A DNA stretch of 7,570 nt, from the NCBI GenBank assembly GCA_011620845.1, contig WOYJ01000128.1, forward strand, positions 4,120-11,689, given 5' to 3'. A model generated the notes under the pieces. That model searched no databases. It was given only the letters and a program-made list of their open reading frames with translations, and was not told where the DNA came from. How positions within the stretch are numbered: position 1 is the stretch's first letter; the number at the start of each line of letters is the position of its first letter. The position numbers and the translations under genes are program-made. Source of the DNA: Methanobacteriaceae archaeon. Its GTDB lineage: Archaea > Methanobacteriota > Methanobacteria > Methanobacteriales > Methanobacteriaceae. This document shows positions 1-4,576 of this stretch, piece by piece.

Positions 1-99
1 TTGGTTTCTCCTAGTTTTTCTTCGGTTTTTGCTTTGGTTTCTCCTAGTTTTTCTTCGGTTTTTGCTTTGGTTTCTCCTAGTTTTTCTTTTGTGTCTTCT
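1..99 (-). repeat. 33-bp tandem repeats encoding 11-residue units
   Basis: Three consecutive 33-bp units lie at 1-33, 34-66 and 67-99. The first two are identical at every base and the third matches over its first 22 bases before diverging. Because 33 is a multiple of three, copy-number change keeps the reading frame. The array continues beyond the left edge, so the total number of copies is unknown. Confidence 0.93.
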
Positions 100-173
100 T
101 TTTCTTTACCTTTTTTAATCCTTTCCATTTTTTTCTTCATTGCCTCTTTAGACTCAACAACGCCTTCAGTCAT
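1..173 (-). CDS. Charged 11-residue-repeat (LEA-like) protein, N-terminal part
   Basis: Only the first 57 codons are present; the gene leaves the window on the left. The start is ATG at 173, preceded by an AGGGAGAT ribosome-binding site (182-189) 8 nt upstream. After a Lys/Glu-rich lead of about 30 residues the protein becomes a regular array of KLGETKAKTEE units (two full and one partial visible), with almost no aromatic or Cys residues. Eleven-residue repeats of this composition are typical of group 3 LEA-type proteins and of right-handed or amphipathic hendecad helices, which are often disordered in solution and linked to desiccation, salt or membrane stress. That role is inference from composition; no catalytic motif is visible. 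No signal peptide or membrane segment appears in this part. It follows the PRC-barrel gene on the same strand with a 111-bp gap holding a hairpin and T-run. I am fairly sure it is coding, unsure of function. Confidence 0.72.
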   Translation of the reverse strand, partial: MTEGVVESKEAMKKKMERIKKGKEKEDTKEKLGETKAKTEEKLGETKAKTEEKLGET

Positions 174-225
174 ATCTAATCATCTCCCTTTAATTGATTA
201 GTAAATTAAATGTTAATAACAGATT

Positions 226-286
226 AAAAAAATATTTCAAATGATCTATTTGCGTGTAGGTCATTTCACATATTAATAGATGATTT
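226..286 (-). terminator. Hairpin plus T-run after the PRC-barrel gene
   Basis: Bases 275-286 and 239-250 form 12-bp arms with one mismatch around a 24-nt loop. The upstream arm overlaps the stop codon of the PRC-barrel gene (285-287). Read on the minus strand, the stem is followed within a few bases by seven T (226-232). Archaeal termination depends mainly on T-runs, so this is a reasonable terminator or a processing hairpin. It may also contribute the promoter region of the downstream repeat protein. Confidence 0.42.
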
Positions 287-524
287 AATCACCTGATAAG
301 AGGCGTCCTCGGACGATAACTTTATCCCCAATGGTATCGATCTGGTTAATGGGTACAATTGTCTTTTCTCCAAGTCCTAATTTAGCTGATACTCCCCCTT
401 CTTTTAATTCAAATGATTCTACATTATTTGATTGGGGATTCCATTCTACATCCTTAACTATTCCCACTTGATCTCCTGAATCGTCTATAACTTCTTTACC
501 AATCAGTTCTTTGTTTATTTTCAT
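285..524 (-). CDS. PRC-barrel domain protein
   Basis: This 79-residue protein consists of a single PRC-barrel-like beta domain. Recognisable landmarks are the N-terminal LIGKEVIDDSGDQVGIVKDV segment (about 7-26), a central loop with SAKLGLGEK (about 46-54), and a closing VPINQIDTIGDKVIVRG segment (about 57-73). The family is named after the photosynthetic reaction centre H subunit and is also found in the RNA-processing factor RimM. Stand-alone archaeal copies are common but their partners are mostly unknown, and one is often suspected to bind other proteins or RNA. It is cytoplasmic, with no signal peptide or membrane helix. The start is ATG at 524, backed by a near-perfect AGGAGGTGA site. 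It lies upstream of the 11-residue-repeat gene on the same strand, and divergently from the histone. Family assignment is fairly secure; function is not known. Confidence 0.87.
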   Translation of the reverse strand: MKINKELIGKEVIDDSGDQVGIVKDVEWNPQSNNVESFELKEGGVSAKLGLGEKTIVPINQIDTIGDKVIVRGRLLSGD

Positions 525-531
525 TTAGTTT

Positions 532-540
532 TCACCTCCT
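532..540 (-). promoter_or_regulatory. Strong Shine-Dalgarno site of the PRC-barrel gene
   Basis: AGGAGGTGA on the minus strand ends 7 nt before the ATG at 524. It is the closest match to the 16S anti-Shine-Dalgarno sequence in the window, which suggests efficient translation of a small protein. Confidence 0.8.
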
Positions 541-968
541 ACAGGTATCGCTGCAGAGTCTAGAATATTAATGCAGCTTATAACACATATTATTATGTTT
601 TCGGAGCCTTAAGTAATTATTTATGTAGAAAAAATTTGGAAATTGAATATTGATTAATGGAATTATTTTAAAATAAATTACATTAATTACTCATATTTCA
701 AAAAATTTAACTCTTAATTTAACCTTTATTCTATCAGCCAAATTCATTCTTTAGTTTATTCAAATAGTAATCTATTTAGCTTATTGCAGCTTATTTCATC
801 ATACTATAATATTTTGTTCATACGTAATATATATCAGAAAATAATGATGATGATCTAATTCTTTTCTGGATTGACATAATTATTAATGTGGAGTTAAGGG
901 ATACTGATATAAAATAATCGTAAAATTTTAGAATTATTTGCTGAATTGGATACCTATCTAGTAAAAAA
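541..968. other. AT-rich divergent spacer without a recognisable gene
   Basis: This stretch lies between the divergently read PRC-barrel and histone genes. It is strongly AT-rich with many stop codons in all frames. The only long open frame touching it, on the minus strand from 1201 down to 818, is antisense to the histone and is not believed. I see no tRNA or clear structured RNA. Small features include a TAAAATTTTA palindrome at 921-930, nested inside AAATAAT/ATTATTT arms (912-918 and 933-939), of uncertain meaning. Confidence 0.6.
584..604 (-). promoter_or_regulatory. Candidate BRE/TATA promoter of the PRC-barrel gene
   Basis: On the minus strand a CCGAAAAC element, resembling the purine-rich archaeal BRE, is followed directly by an ATAATAATAT TATA-like run. 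A start site about 25 nt downstream would fall near 560-567 and leave a leader of about 40 nt containing the Shine-Dalgarno site. This is a match by eye only, in a very AT-rich spacer where chance matches are frequent. Confidence 0.38.
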
Positions 969-987
969 ACGATAAATATATATATAA
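967..987 (+). promoter_or_regulatory. Histone promoter: BRE-like and TATA box
   Basis: An AAACGATAAA stretch is followed by AAATATATATATAA (974-987), a strong archaeal TATA-box candidate. Transcription would start around 1000-1006, giving a short leader of roughly 15-20 nt that still includes the GAGGTGA ribosome-binding site at 1008-1014. A strong promoter fits an abundant chromatin protein. Confidence 0.62.
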
Positions 988-1000
988 GAGTACTCTTATA
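983..1000. promoter_or_regulatory. Perfect 18-bp palindrome at the histone promoter
   Basis: TATAAGAGT (983-991) is followed without a spacer by its exact reverse complement ACTCTTATA (992-1000). The site overlaps the downstream edge of the TATA box and reaches the expected transcription start. This is the usual position for an archaeal repressor to block TBP/TFB or polymerase. The core AAGAGTACTCTT is not simple AT repeat. Operator function is inference; the palindrome itself is seen directly. Confidence 0.55.
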
Positions 1001-1019
1001 ATCTAGCGAGGTGATTAAT

Positions 1020-1217
1020 ATGGCTGAATTACCAATTGCTCCAGTAGGAAGAATCTTAAAAAATGCAGGTGCAGAAAGAGTTAGTGAAGACGCAGTTAAT
1101 GCTCTGGCCAAATTCCTTGAAGAAAAAGGTGAAGAAATATCCAGAGAAGCTGTTAAAGTCGCAAAACACGCTGGACGAAAAACTGTTAAAGCCGCTGACA
1201 TAGAAATAAGCGCTTAA
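1020..1217 (+). CDS. HMf-family archaeal histone, short C-terminus
   Basis: This 65-residue protein is a minimal histone fold of the HMfA/HMfB family. It opens with MAELPIAPVGRILKNAGAER and carries the loop and helix residues expected for DNA binding: R20 in AERVS, and the HAGRKTVKAADIE segment (50-62) with the R53-K54-T55 loop. H50 and D60 match the pair that holds histone dimers together into larger assemblies. Histones of this type wrap DNA and stack into long filaments in the nucleoid. The start is ATG at 1020, not the upstream in-frame GTG at 1011, because GAGGTGA (1008-1014) is the ribosome-binding site and overlaps that GTG. The protein ends at ISA, about five residues before the RRFKK-type end of HMfB, so the last helix is shortened. 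It is monocistronic, with a strong TATA box and a terminator-like end. Confidence 0.96.
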   Translation: MAELPIAPVGRILKNAGAERVSEDAVNALAKFLEEKGEEISREAVKVAKHAGRKTVKAADIEISA

Positions 1218-1250
1218 ACTTGCTTATTTTTATTTATTTTATTTTTTTAT
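1204..1250 (+). terminator. Histone gene terminator (hairpin plus T-tract)
   Basis: AAATAAGC (1204-1211) pairs perfectly with GCTTATTT (1222-1229) around a 10-nt loop that contains the stop codon, and is followed by a T-rich stretch to about 1249 (runs of 5, 3, 4 and 7 T). Hairpin plus oligo-T after a highly expressed archaeal gene supports termination. A small CTAAT/ATTAG inverted repeat (1251-1262) follows, between the convergent genes. Confidence 0.6.
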
Positions 1251-1289
1251 CTAATAAATTAGAAATATTAAGAGTTATTATTTTTTATT

Positions 1290-1886
1290 CTAGATGTTTT
1301 CTTGAGTCCAGATGGGAATTTCTTTCCATTTGGCCTTGAATCCGGCCAGTGTTTTGGTTATCTGCCCTGCGTTTTGACTGTTTATAAGGAGCACTCCCTT
1401 ACCAATTCGTTTGGCATGTAACTTCTCCACCAAGCCAGAGTAGTATTTCTTTTTCCTTACACCCTTCTGCAGGTAGGTGGAAACACCACCGAAGAGGGCC
1501 CTGTTTAATTTGCTTCGTTCGTTCTGTTTTAAATCAGTGGTATCATAGGATATGAGCATCTGGGACTTAAGTTCCAGATCATCTAAAGCTAGAACTACAG
1601 GGTTACCTTGCAACAGGATCCCTTCACCGGACAATGCATTTATAATCTCGGGGTTGTCTTTCAGCTCATCGGGTGTGAGGTGGTGCAGTCTAAACCGGTC
1701 TGTAGCCAGGTACCTGACCCACTTCATTATCTCCCTATCTTTTTTAGAATAGATAATGGCCATATCTATTTTAGAATCCTTCGGTACCTTTTCACCAGAT
1801 GCCAGAGGACCAAAAAGCACTACAGATTGTATACCTGGGAAATTCTTTATGTTTTCTGATAGTTCAACAGCAGATTCAAAGGACAT
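1290..1886 (-). CDS. Degenerate nucleotidyltransferase-fold protein with extra C-terminal domain
   Basis: This is a 198-residue protein. Residues 1-95 resemble a minimal DNA polymerase beta-like nucleotidyltransferase: a helix, then VVLFGPLASGE (22-32) and DSKIDMAIIY (37-46), ending with a GEGILLQG-like strand (88-95). In active members the signature is GS followed by SDxD; here GS is GP (26-27), SDID is SKID (38-41), and the place of the third carboxylate is LHH-rich (67-69), so catalysis is doubtful. Residues about 107-198 form a second, basic domain with LISYDTTDLKQNERSKLNRA (111-130) and a KGVLLI strand (163-168) that I do not recognise. It could be an RNA- or protein-binding scaffold. 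Start ATG at 1886 has GGAGC at 1891-1895. It is the last gene of the minus-strand run, 177 bp after nth, and converges on the histone. Confidence 0.78.
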   Translation of the reverse strand: MSFESAVELSENIKNFPGIQSVVLFGPLASGEKVPKDSKIDMAIIYSKKDREIMKWVRYLATDRFRLHHLTPDELKDNPEIINALSGEGILLQGNPVVLALDDLELKSQMLISYDTTDLKQNERSKLNRALFGGVSTYLQKGVRKKKYYSGLVEKLHAKRIGKGVLLINSQNAGQITKTLAGFKAKWKEIPIWTQENI

Positions 1887-1911
1887 TTAAGCTCCAAAAA
1901 ATTATTTTTTG

Positions 1912-1938
1912 TTTATTAATATAACAAGGATTAATAAA
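1912..1938. repeat. Inverted repeat upstream of the nucleotidyltransferase-like gene
   Basis: TTTATTAAT (1912-1920) and ATTAATAAA (1930-1938) are perfect 9-bp inverted arms with a 9-nt spacer. The element begins 26 bp upstream of the ATG at 1886 and overlaps the most likely promoter region. It could be an operator, or simply AT-rich promoter sequence. Confidence 0.35.
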
Positions 1939-2008
1939 AAGCTTACCATTTTTTAGTATTTCCTTTAAAAATTTGTTGTTTTATTGATATAACAACCACG
2001 TTGTGGGG

Positions 2009-2040
2009 ATGAAAATAATCTGAAAATGCTTAAAAATTGT
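2009..2040 (-). terminator. T-rich tract downstream of nth
   Basis: On the minus strand, 24-55 nt after the nth stop codon, there are several T-runs (T5, T4, T4) in ACAATTTTTAAGC and TTTTCAGATTATTTTC. Archaeal polymerase can terminate on such runs without a hairpin. If so, the nucleotidyltransferase-like gene needs its own promoter. Confidence 0.3.
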
Positions 2041-2063
2041 TTATAGGTCCTTTAAAATTAATT

Positions 2064-2660
2064 TTATAAGTCTAAATAAAATTTGCAAAGGTCACTAACC
2101 GAACAGATATCATGCAAAGGATTAACTGGCCGGCAGATGGTCTGACCAAATTGCACCATGAGATCATTTATTTCCAACCAGTACTTCCTGGGGACTAATT
2201 TTTTAAGTTCATCCTCAGTCTGCTCCGGGGTTCTGGTCTCAACGAGACCAATACGGTTGGAAATACGATGTACATGCACATCCACACATATCGCTGGCTT
2301 CTTAAATCCGTAGACCAGCACACAGTTAGCAGTTTTCCTCCCTACACCAGGCAGGGTTAGAAGCTCTTCAATGGTGTTGGGTACCTTTCCCTCAAATTCA
2401 TCCAGGAGTATCTGGGATACCTTCTTTATCCTGGCAGCTTTAACATGATAAAAACCAGCAGAAACAATGAGTTTTTCAATATCCTCAATATCAGCCTGGG
2501 CAATCTCCTCCGGGGTTCTGAATTTAGAAAAGAGCAGAGCAGAAGCATGGTCTGTGTTTTCATCCCTGGTTCTCTGAGATAAAATCGTTCTAATCAACAC
2601 CCGGAAGGGATGGCCTCCCTCAAAGCTCCTTAAAGTATACTCATCCTCCAGGGCGGTCAT
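2064..2660 (-). CDS. nth: Endonuclease III (DNA glycosylase/AP lyase)
   Basis: This 198-residue base-excision-repair enzyme removes oxidised pyrimidines and cleaves the abasic site. It has the HhH-GPD fold: ILSQRTRDENT (26-36) with the conserved Gln at 29, the helix-hairpin-helix LPGVGRKTA (103-111) with catalytic Lys109, and VDVHVHRISNRIG (126-138) with catalytic Asp127. The Lys-Asp spacing of 18 equals that of the E. coli enzyme. The C-terminal iron-sulphur loop has Cys176, Cys186 and Cys192 at the spacing of ligands 1, 3 and 4, but ligand 2 is His183 instead of Cys. ATG at 2660 is the first usable canonical start, yet it has no ribosome-binding site, while GGAGAG lies further upstream (2691-2696) in front of an open in-frame stretch, so the N-terminus is uncertain. 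Length is slightly short for the family. It sits 101 bp after the GTPase gene. Confidence 0.93.
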   Translation of the reverse strand: MTALEDEYTLRSFEGGHPFRVLIRTILSQRTRDENTDHASALLFSKFRTPEEIAQADIEDIEKLIVSAGFYHVKAARIKKVSQILLDEFEGKVPNTIEELLTLPGVGRKTANCVLVYGFKKPAICVDVHVHRISNRIGLVETRTPEQTEDELKKLVPRKYWLEINDLMVQFGQTICRPVNPLHDICSVSDLCKFYLDL

Positions 2661-2690
2661 GATCCGGTCGATCTTGGTTGTTATGGTTAT

Positions 2691-2696
2691 CTCTCC
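2691..2696 (-). promoter_or_regulatory. Ribosome-binding-site-like GGAGAG ahead of nth
   Basis: GGAGAG on the minus strand lies 30 nt upstream of the annotated ATG (2660), too far to serve it in the normal way. The frame is open between the two, and an in-frame ATA at 2682-2684 lies 6 nt downstream of the site. The match may mark a non-canonical start or be coincidence. Confidence 0.35.
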
Positions 2697-2754
2697 ATAT
2701 GTGTATTAAATTTAAAATAAAATTATGTTTTTTTAACCTCTAACTGTCCATTAA

Positions 2755-2767
2755 AGCTGATTCAGCT
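2755..2767. repeat. 13-bp palindrome at the GTPase stop codon
   Basis: AGCTGA (2755-2760) and TCAGCT (2762-2767) are perfect 6-bp arms around a single T. The site covers the TGA stop of the GTPase gene. There is no T-run immediately after it on the minus strand, so it is not a typical terminator; a cruciform, binding site or chance are all possible. Confidence 0.35.
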
Positions 2768-3229
2768 GTTCATTAAATTTAAAAGTAAGCTCAACCCATC
2801 CTTAACTCCTTCACCCTTCCTGGCAATGGTGGGGATGATGGGAGCATCGATGCCATCGAAGTCCAGATCCTCAGACAGGATATCCTGTTTATTGGCAAAT
2901 ATAACAAATGGGATCTCCTTATCATTCAACCGGTTTATGATATTTCTATCGGTGGATGTTAGTCCCCTTGAGCTATCTATAACCACTATTGCCCCGTCCA
3001 GTCCCTGGGAAAGGATTTCCCGCATGAATTTAAATCTCTCCTGACCAGGGGTGGTGAATATGTGCACCTTCTTACCATCCACCACGATGTTACCATAATC
3101 AAGGGAGATAGTGGTGCCGTTATATTCTACCTTGGTCATTTTCTCGCATATATTCTCCAATGTTGTGGTTTTCCCAGAGTTATAGGACCCCAGAATAACG
3201 ATCTTGGTTTCTTTATTTTTATTCTTCAT
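2762..3229 (-). CDS. Small GTPase of the MglA/COG2229 (Ras-like) type
   Basis: This 155-residue protein is a single Ras-like GTPase domain. It shows the P-loop GSYNSGKT (14-21), a switch I Thr in NGTTISLDYG (37-46), G3 as TTPGQERF (59-66), G4 as NKQD (113-116) and a G5-like PTIARKGE (133-140). The G3 Asp is replaced by Thr, as in MglA-like GTPases and in the COG2229 family that in bacteria partners roadblock proteins; no roadblock gene is visible here. No lipidation motif or membrane segment is present, so it is probably cytosolic. Start ATG at 3229 is chosen over an in-frame ATG at 3298: it has GGAG at 3236-3239, and the longer form would add 23 residues encoded inside aroA. The gene overlaps the end of aroA by 11 bp, which suggests translational coupling. 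Its cellular role in archaea is unknown to me. Confidence 0.88.
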   Translation of the reverse strand: MKNKNKETKIVILGSYNSGKTTTLENICEKMTKVEYNGTTISLDYGNIVVDGKKVHIFTTPGQERFKFMREILSQGLDGAIVVIDSSRGLTSTDRNIINRLNDKEIPFVIFANKQDILSEDLDFDGIDAPIIPTIARKGEGVKDGLSLLLNLMNS

Positions 3230-4496
3230 TTTCCACTCCGGTGAGTTTTTCCATAACCTTGATGAAATTAGGGAAGGAAACATCGTAAACCGATGCATTT
3301 TCTATCTTAACTCCACCCACCTTTAGTCCAATCAGGTACAGGGCCATCACCAACCGGTGGTCATGGTGAGATTCAACCACCCCACCTCTAGCTCCCCCTT
3401 CAATAGTAAGGCCGTCATCATTTTCCTTAACCGATACACCGAGCTTGGACAATTCCAATGCACAGGTATGGATCCGGTCGGTTTCCTTTAACCGGGCGTG
3501 TTCCACCCCATATATGTGGGTGGTGCCCTGAGCATTAGCCCCCAATGCAGCTACCGTGGGTAGGAGATCAGGTGTGTTTTCCAGATTCACCTTTATTCCA
3601 TGGAGTTCTCCCTGTCCCTGTATATGAACCTGGCCATCTTTAAGTTGAACCTCAGAGCCCATCTGTTCTACGATATCCAGAATAAATTTATCCCCCTGCT
3701 TGGAGTCCAGGTTTAAATTTTTAAGGGTTAAATCTGAATTCAGAGAAGCGGCAGCGGCTATTAAATAGGATGCCGATGAGTAATCCCCTTCCACAGCGTA
3801 TTCTTTCCCTTTATATTTTTGTGGTTCGACGTGGAAGTGATTTATATTACTAGTTTCAACATCCACACCAAATTCTTTCATCACGTCCAGGGTGATGTCC
3901 ACGTATGGTTTCGATATGAATTTCCCCTTAATTTCCAGGTCCACAGGGTTATCTGCGTATGGTGCTGTAATTAAGATAGATGAAATGAACTGGGAGCTCA
4001 CATCCCCCTTTATGAATGTGTTTCCACCTTCAAGTCCGCCTTTAACTATAATGGGGGCTTTTCCATTGTTTCTGCTGGATTTGATGGTTACACCCAATCT
4101 TTCCAGGGACTCCATGAGTTCCTGCATAGGTCTGGTTCTCAGGGAGTCATCACCAGTTAAAATAGTGTATTCTGGTGCAAGTGAAGCTGCACTGCTTAAA
4201 AATCGTAACGTTGTCCCGGAGTTTTTAACATCCAGAACATCATCCGGGGTCTTAAGGTTGTTACCACTACCTTTGATTAAACATTCACTACTTTCTGCCT
4301 CAATATCCACACCAAAGGCCAGGCAGCCGTCCAGTGTGGCGATGGTATCCTCGGAGTACAATGGATATTTAATTTTAGAAAAGCCTTCTGCCAGGGATGC
4401 AATTAGAAAGCCGCGGTGGGTGAAACTCTTGGATGGAGGTGCATTCACTTCTCCACGTATGCTTTCCGCCCGGTTAACCTCGAGTTCCATTACCAT
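3219..4496 (-). CDS. aroA: 3-phosphoshikimate 1-carboxyvinyltransferase (EPSP synthase)
   Basis: This 425-residue enzyme joins phosphoenolpyruvate to shikimate 3-phosphate, the sixth step of the shikimate pathway to chorismate and aromatic amino acids. It is full length for the family. Visible motifs are APPSKSFTHR (19-28; Lys23, Ser24 and Arg28 contact substrate), NSGTTLRF (92-99), TRPMQEL (121-127), SSQFISSIL (167-175), NTPDLLP with catalytic Asp310, LKETDRI with Glu338 (336-342), and HDHRLVMAL (378-386). The residue equivalent to E. coli Pro101 is Phe99, a position that affects glyphosate sensitivity in other enzymes, so sensitivity cannot be assumed. Start ATG at 4496 has GGAG only 4 nt upstream (4501-4504); an in-frame ATG at 4490 has a 10-nt spacing and would remove two residues. 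It lies 80 bp after valS and overlaps the GTPase gene. Confidence 0.97.
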   Translation of the reverse strand: MVMELEVNRAESIRGEVNAPPSKSFTHRGFLIASLAEGFSKIKYPLYSEDTIATLDGCLAFGVDIEAESSECLIKGSGNNLKTPDDVLDVKNSGTTLRFLSSAASLAPEYTILTGDDSLRTRPMQELMESLERLGVTIKSSRNNGKAPIIVKGGLEGGNTFIKGDVSSQFISSILITAPYADNPVDLEIKGKFISKPYVDITLDVMKEFGVDVETSNINHFHVEPQKYKGKEYAVEGDYSSASYLIAAAASLNSDLTLKNLNLDSKQGDKFILDIVEQMGSEVQLKDGQVHIQGQGELHGIKVNLENTPDLLPTVAALGANAQGTTHIYGVEHARLKETDRIHTCALELSKLGVSVKENDDGLTIEGGARGGVVESHHDHRLVMALYLIGLKVGGVKIENASVYDVSFPNFIKVMEKLTGVENEE

Positions 4497-4512
4497 CGTT
4501 CTCCAGAGGGAT

Positions 4513-4569
4513 ATATTTCACTTATAATCTAGTTATTTTAGTTATAGTATAATATTTCACTTATAATCT
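4513..4569 (-). repeat. Duplicated 18-bp element in the valS-aroA spacer
   Basis: Two exact copies of AGATTATAAGTGAAATAT (minus strand) lie at 4552-4569 and 4513-4530, with starts 39 bp apart. A third, partial match (GAGATTATAA, 4582-4591) is the end of valS itself, coding EII just before the final Lys and stop. The upstream copy ends in GTGAAATAT and runs into TTATACTATA, which could act as BRE plus TATA for an aroA promoter. The downstream copy would then lie at the start site. Confidence 0.6.
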
Positions 4570-4576
4570 CTAAAAC

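Noticed and set aside
1..99. CRISPR-like direct repeats
   Set aside because: The 33-bp units are contiguous with no spacers and encode an in-frame 11-residue protein repeat.
1..201. Plus-strand open frame with Ser/Phe-rich repeats
   Set aside because: It is the complement of the charged 11-residue-repeat gene, which has a proper ATG and ribosome-binding site on the minus strand; the plus frame has neither.
1011..1019. GTG start three codons earlier for the histone
   Set aside because: The GTG is part of the GAGGTGA ribosome-binding site, and family members start at the M(A)ELPIAP position.
818..1201. 127-codon open frame on the minus strand
   Set aside because: It lies antisense to the whole histone gene and runs into the AT-rich spacer; its composition is that of a shadow frame and it has no ribosome-binding site of note.
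2005..2025. Possible C/D box guide RNA (GATGA-like and CTGA motifs)
   Set aside because: The GATGAAA and CTGA matches are only about 10 nt apart and no second box pair is present; the interval is too short for a C/D RNA.
3230..3298. Longer N-terminus for the GTPase (start at 3298)
   Set aside because: The extra 23 residues are encoded out of frame within aroA, do not resemble a GTPase N-terminus, and the ATG at 3229 has its own well-placed GGAG.
3892..4527. 211-codon plus-strand frame opposite aroA
   Set aside because: It is entirely antisense to well-conserved aroA coding sequence and shows no recognisable protein features. The long plus-strand frames opposite valS are rejected for the same reason.
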